From Phosphoribacter sp037045045 (lineage in GTDB: Bacteria; Actinomycetota; Actinomycetes; Actinomycetales; Dermatophilaceae): a stretch of 64,000 bases of DNA. The translations under genes were made by a program, and so were the position numbers. Every line of letters starts with the position of its first letter. Position 1 is the stretch's first letter. Positions 61,627 to 64,000 of this stretch are shown here, in pieces. The stretch is taken from positions 62,001 through 126,000 of the forward strand of contig JBAOHL010000007.1 in NCBI GenBank assembly GCA_037045045.1, given 5' to 3'. The notes below the pieces were generated by a model. It was given only the letters and a program-made list of their open reading frames with translations, ran no database searches and was not told the DNA's origin.

Positions 61627-62925
61627 GTGACCAGCGCGACCGCGCCCGCCTCGAGCACCGAGACCGCCGACGTCGTCGTCGTCGGCGCGGGACCCGGCGG
61701 ATCGGCGACCGCGGCATACCTCGCCTCGCACGGCGTCGACGTCGTGCTGCTCGAGAAGGCCGCCTTTCCCCGCGACAAGATCTGTGGCGACGGCCTGACC
61801 CCGCGGGCTGTCAAGGAACTGGTCCACCTCGGCATCGACACGACTGGATGGCAGCGCACCCGGGGGCTGCGAATTTTCGGCGGCGGCCACACCCTCACCC
61901 TCGACTGGCCCACCACGGCGACCTTCCCCGACTACGGCCTCGTCCGGACCCGCGCCCAGCTCGACGAGACTCTCGCTCGGCACGCGCAGGCCAGGGGCGC
62001 GCGGCTGCACGAGAGCACGAGCGTGCTCGCCCCGGTCCACGACGGTGGCGGCCGGGTCGCCGGGGTCACCGCCAAACGCCTCGACCCGCGCGGGCGGCCG
62101 ACGGGGGAGACCGTGACATACCGCGCCCCGCTCGTCGTCGCCGCCGACGGGGTGTCCTCTCGGCTGGCCACCGCGGCCGGGCGGGAGAAGCGCACCGACC
62201 GGGTCATGGGCGTCGCGGTGCGCGCGTACTACCGCACCCCACGACCAGACGACTACCTCGAGTCGCACCTCGAACTCTGGACCACCGACGACTCCGGCCA
62301 GCGGATGCTCATGCCCGGCTACGGGTGGCTCTTCCCGCTCGGCGACGGACGCACCAACGTCGGCCTGGGCATCCTCGACACGAGCAGCGCCTTCGGCAAG
62401 ACCGACTACAAGGACGTCCTGCGCCGGTGGGTCGACACCCTCGGCGATGCGTGGTCGCTCGAACACGACGCCGACGGAGGCCCCATCCGCGGGGCTGCCC
62501 TGCCGATGGGTTTCAACCGCACGCCCTTGTATGCCGACGGCCTGCTCCTCGTCGGCGATGCCGCCGGGATGGTCAACCCGTTCAACGGCGAGGGCATCGA
62601 CTATGCGCTGGAGGCCGGCCGGGTCGGCGCCGAGGTCATCGTCCAGGCCTTGGCCAGGGACGGCGCCGCGGCCCGTGAACGGGCGCTCGCGGCATACCCG
62701 CGGATCATGAAGGACGAACTCGGCGGATACTTCACCCTCGGCCGGTGGTTCGCGCGGGCGATCGGGCGGCCCGAGATCATGCGCCTGGCGACCCGCTACG
62801 GCCTGCCGCTGCACACCCTCATGCGCTTCCTGCTCAAGATCATGGCCAACCTCCCGGAGGAGCCCGGTCGACGTTTCGACGACCGGCTCATCCACGCCCT
62901 GTCGACCCTGGCTCCGGACGCCTGA
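61627..62925 (+). CDS. menJ: Geranylgeranyl reductase family / menaquinone reductase
   Basis: A 432-residue FAD enzyme from GTG 61627. It shows VVVVGAGPGGSATAAYLASHG, KAAFPRDKICGDGLTPRAV, PLVVAADGVSSRLA, MLMPGYGWLFPLGDGRTNVGLG and LLLVGDAAGMVNPFNGEGIDYALEAG. In mycobacteria the homologue MenJ saturates an isoprene unit of menaquinone. Location between menG and the nuo genes supports that role here. Confidence 0.85.
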   Translation: MTSATAPASSTETADVVVVGAGPGGSATAAYLASHGVDVVLLEKAAFPRDKICGDGLTPRAVKELVHLGIDTTGWQRTRGLRIFGGGHTLTLDWPTTATFPDYGLVRTRAQLDETLARHAQARGARLHESTSVLAPVHDGGGRVAGVTAKRLDPRGRPTGETVTYRAPLVVAADGVSSRLATAAGREKRTDRVMGVAVRAYYRTPRPDDYLESHLELWTTDDSGQRMLMPGYGWLFPLGDGRTNVGLGILDTSSAFGKTDYKDVLRRWVDTLGDAWSLEHDADGGPIRGAALPMGFNRTPLYADGLLLVGDAAGMVNPFNGEGIDYALEAGRVGAEVIVQALARDGAAARERALAAYPRIMKDELGGYFTLGRWFARAIGRPEIMRLATRYGLPLHTLMRFLLKIMANLPEEPGRRFDDRLIHALSTLAPDA

Positions 62926-63040
62926 TGTCGCCACGCGGAACGCGCCGATGCCGCGGGGCCACCACCGTGGTCCTGGGCCACGCGCACGCCCCTAGGATGG
63001 GGAAGGCCCGCCATGACGCCGGTCGGAGAGGGAGCGAGGC

Positions 63041-63406
63041 ATGACGACGCAGTCCTACATCCCGCTGCTGTTCCTCATGGGTCTGGGCGCCGCGTTCGCC
63101 CTCGTCTCGGTCGGCCTGAGCCTCGTCGTCGGACCCAAGCGCTACAACCGAGCCAAGCTCGAGGCCTACGAGTGCGGCATCCAGCCGTCCCCGCGCAACC
63201 GCGACGGCGGACGGGTCCCGGTGAAGTACTACCTCACCGCGATGCTCTTCATCATCTTCGACATCGAGTCCGTGTTCCTCTACCCGTTCGCGGTCGCGTT
63301 CAACCAGCTCGGGCTGTTCGCCCTTATCGAGATGGTCCTGTTTATCGTCACGGTCTTCGTCGCCTACGCCTACGTGTGGCGTCGCGGCGGACTCGAGTGG
63401 GACTGA
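63041..63406 (+). CDS. nuoA: NADH-quinone oxidoreductase subunit A
   Basis: A 121-residue three-helix subunit. Helices at about residues 5-30, 60-83 and 90-112; the conserved loop reads AYECGIQPSPRNRD, and the conserved YYLTAMLFIIFDIESVFLYPFA follows. It begins the nuo operon and forms part of the quinone-site entrance with NuoH. GGGAG lies before the ATG. nuoB follows after 12 bases. Confidence 0.95.
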   Translation: MTTQSYIPLLFLMGLGAAFALVSVGLSLVVGPKRYNRAKLEAYECGIQPSPRNRDGGRVPVKYYLTAMLFIIFDIESVFLYPFAVAFNQLGLFALIEMVLFIVTVFVAYAYVWRRGGLEWD

Positions 63407-63418
63407 GAGGCAGGCGGA

Positions 63419-63973
63419 ATGGGTCTGGAAGAGAAGCTCCCCGCGGGCATCCTGCTCTCGACGGTGGAGGCGTTGGCCGGCTACATGCGCAAGGCCTCGA
63501 TCTGGCCGGCGACCTTCGGCCTGGCGTGCTGCGCCATCGAGATGATGGCGGTCGGCACGCCCGACTACGACATCGCCCGGTTCGGCATGGAGCGCTTCTC
63601 GGCCACCCCTCGGCAGGCCGACCTCATGATCGTCGCCGGCCGGGTGAGCCAGAAGATGGCCCCGATCCTGCGCCAGGTCTACGACCAGATGCCCGGCCCC
63701 AAGTGGGTGATCTCCATGGGCGTCTGCGCGAGCTCGGGCGGCATGTTCAACAACTACGCGATCGTCCAGGGGGTCGACCACATCGTCCCCGTCGACATCT
63801 ACCTGCCCGGCTGTCCGCCGCGGCCCGAGATGCTGCTCAACGCGATCATCCAGCTGCACCACAAGATCGAGACGATGCCGCTCGGGGTCAACCGCGAGGC
63901 CGCCGCGCGGGCCGCCGAGCAGGCCGCCCTCGCCGCCACCCCGACGCTGCAGATGAAGGGGCTGCTTGCATGA
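63419..63973 (+). CDS. nuoB: NADH-quinone oxidoreductase subunit B
   Basis: A 184-residue subunit carrying the N2 4Fe-4S cluster: adjacent cysteines in GLACCAIEMMA, then Cys in SMGVCASSGG and YLPGCPPRPE. It passes electrons to the quinone. Length is normal for actinobacteria, with an Ala-rich tail. Its stop overlaps the nuoC start (ATGA). Confidence 0.97.
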   Translation: MGLEEKLPAGILLSTVEALAGYMRKASIWPATFGLACCAIEMMAVGTPDYDIARFGMERFSATPRQADLMIVAGRVSQKMAPILRQVYDQMPGPKWVISMGVCASSGGMFNNYAIVQGVDHIVPVDIYLPGCPPRPEMLLNAIIQLHHKIETMPLGVNREAAARAAEQAALAATPTLQMKGLLA

Positions 63974-64000
63974 CCGACGACGCGAGCGGGCCGCAGAGCC
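63970..64000 (+). CDS. nuoC: NADH-quinone oxidoreductase subunit C, first codons only
   Basis: ATG at 63970 overlaps the nuoB TGA and gives MTDDASGPQS before the window ends. The identity is inferred from operon order; no domain can be seen. Confidence 0.6.
   Translation, partial: MTDDASGPQS

Overview
The window is high-GC DNA with heavy GTG start use and many 4-base stop/start overlaps (GTGA, ATGA). It carries Lsr2, ClpC, DisA, menaquinone synthesis and an NlpC/P60 hydrolase with a RipA-like layout. This points to an actinobacterium, most likely order Micrococcales; a member near Intrasporangiaceae/Dermatophilaceae is an inference, since no rRNA is present. From about 13.5 to 46 kb the order ppa-dacB-DUF2342-tilS-hpt-ftsH-folE-folP-folB-folK-DUF3180-DUF2520-...-lysS-lsr2-clpC-...-mutY-disA-radA matches the conserved actinobacterial block known from Mycobacterium tuberculosis (Rv3628c down to Rv3585).

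Layout. 1-755: right end of an integrated mobile element, with the 5' part of a rolling-circle type rep gene running off the left edge, an inverted-repeat-rich possible origin, and the 3' half of a tRNA-Thr(CGT) gene as attachment-site scar. 0.76-2.4 kb: two toxin-antitoxin modules. 2.7-6.7 kb: acyl-CoA dehydrogenase, two SRPBCC proteins, a MerR regulator, a DUF4921 protein. 7-8.4 kb: secreted NlpC/P60 endopeptidase after an AT-rich leader. 8.5-13.5 kb: apparent copper-response locus (membrane protein, two-component system, SHOCT protein, multicopper oxidase) with a shared 22-bp box before two of its transcription units. 13.5-23.4 kb: housekeeping block from ppa to folK, full of single-base insertions that break nearly every gene. 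23.4-31.6 kb: lipoprotein, orphan NuoD-like protein, DUF2520, nadB-nadC, PCD-VOC fusion, lysS, lsr2. 31.7-35.5 kb: non-homologous end-joining set (LigD-type polymerase, ATP ligase, Ku) and a Nei-type glycosylase. 35.9-46 kb: universal stress protein, clpC, an ArgA-like acetyltransferase, a tryptophanase/tyrosine phenol-lyase family enzyme, mutY, disA, radA. 45.9-49.4 kb: methyltransferase pair, Ppx/GppA, a TIM-barrel protein. 49.3-63 kb: menaquinone genes (menA, E, B, C, D, F, G, J) interspersed with an aminotransferase and murJ. 63-64 kb: start of the nuo operon (nuoA, nuoB, first codons of nuoC).

How the parts fit. Menaquinone made by the men genes is the electron acceptor of the Nuo complex encoded beside them. 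GTP feeds folE and then folP and folBK. DisA and RadA, together with MutY, Nei, Ku, the ligase and the polymerase, form a dense DNA-maintenance neighbourhood. The copper locus combines sensing, export-side oxidation and a putative common operator.

Two window-wide signals deserve attention. About 41 net +1 insertions (no deletions needed) lie in otherwise well-conserved, mostly essential genes between 9.9 and 22.5 kb; this looks like sequencing or assembly error rather than decay. A heptamer, TATGCCG/CGGCATA, recurs roughly once per kilobase in all codon frames and in intergenic DNA, sometimes forcing the rare Ile codon ATA.
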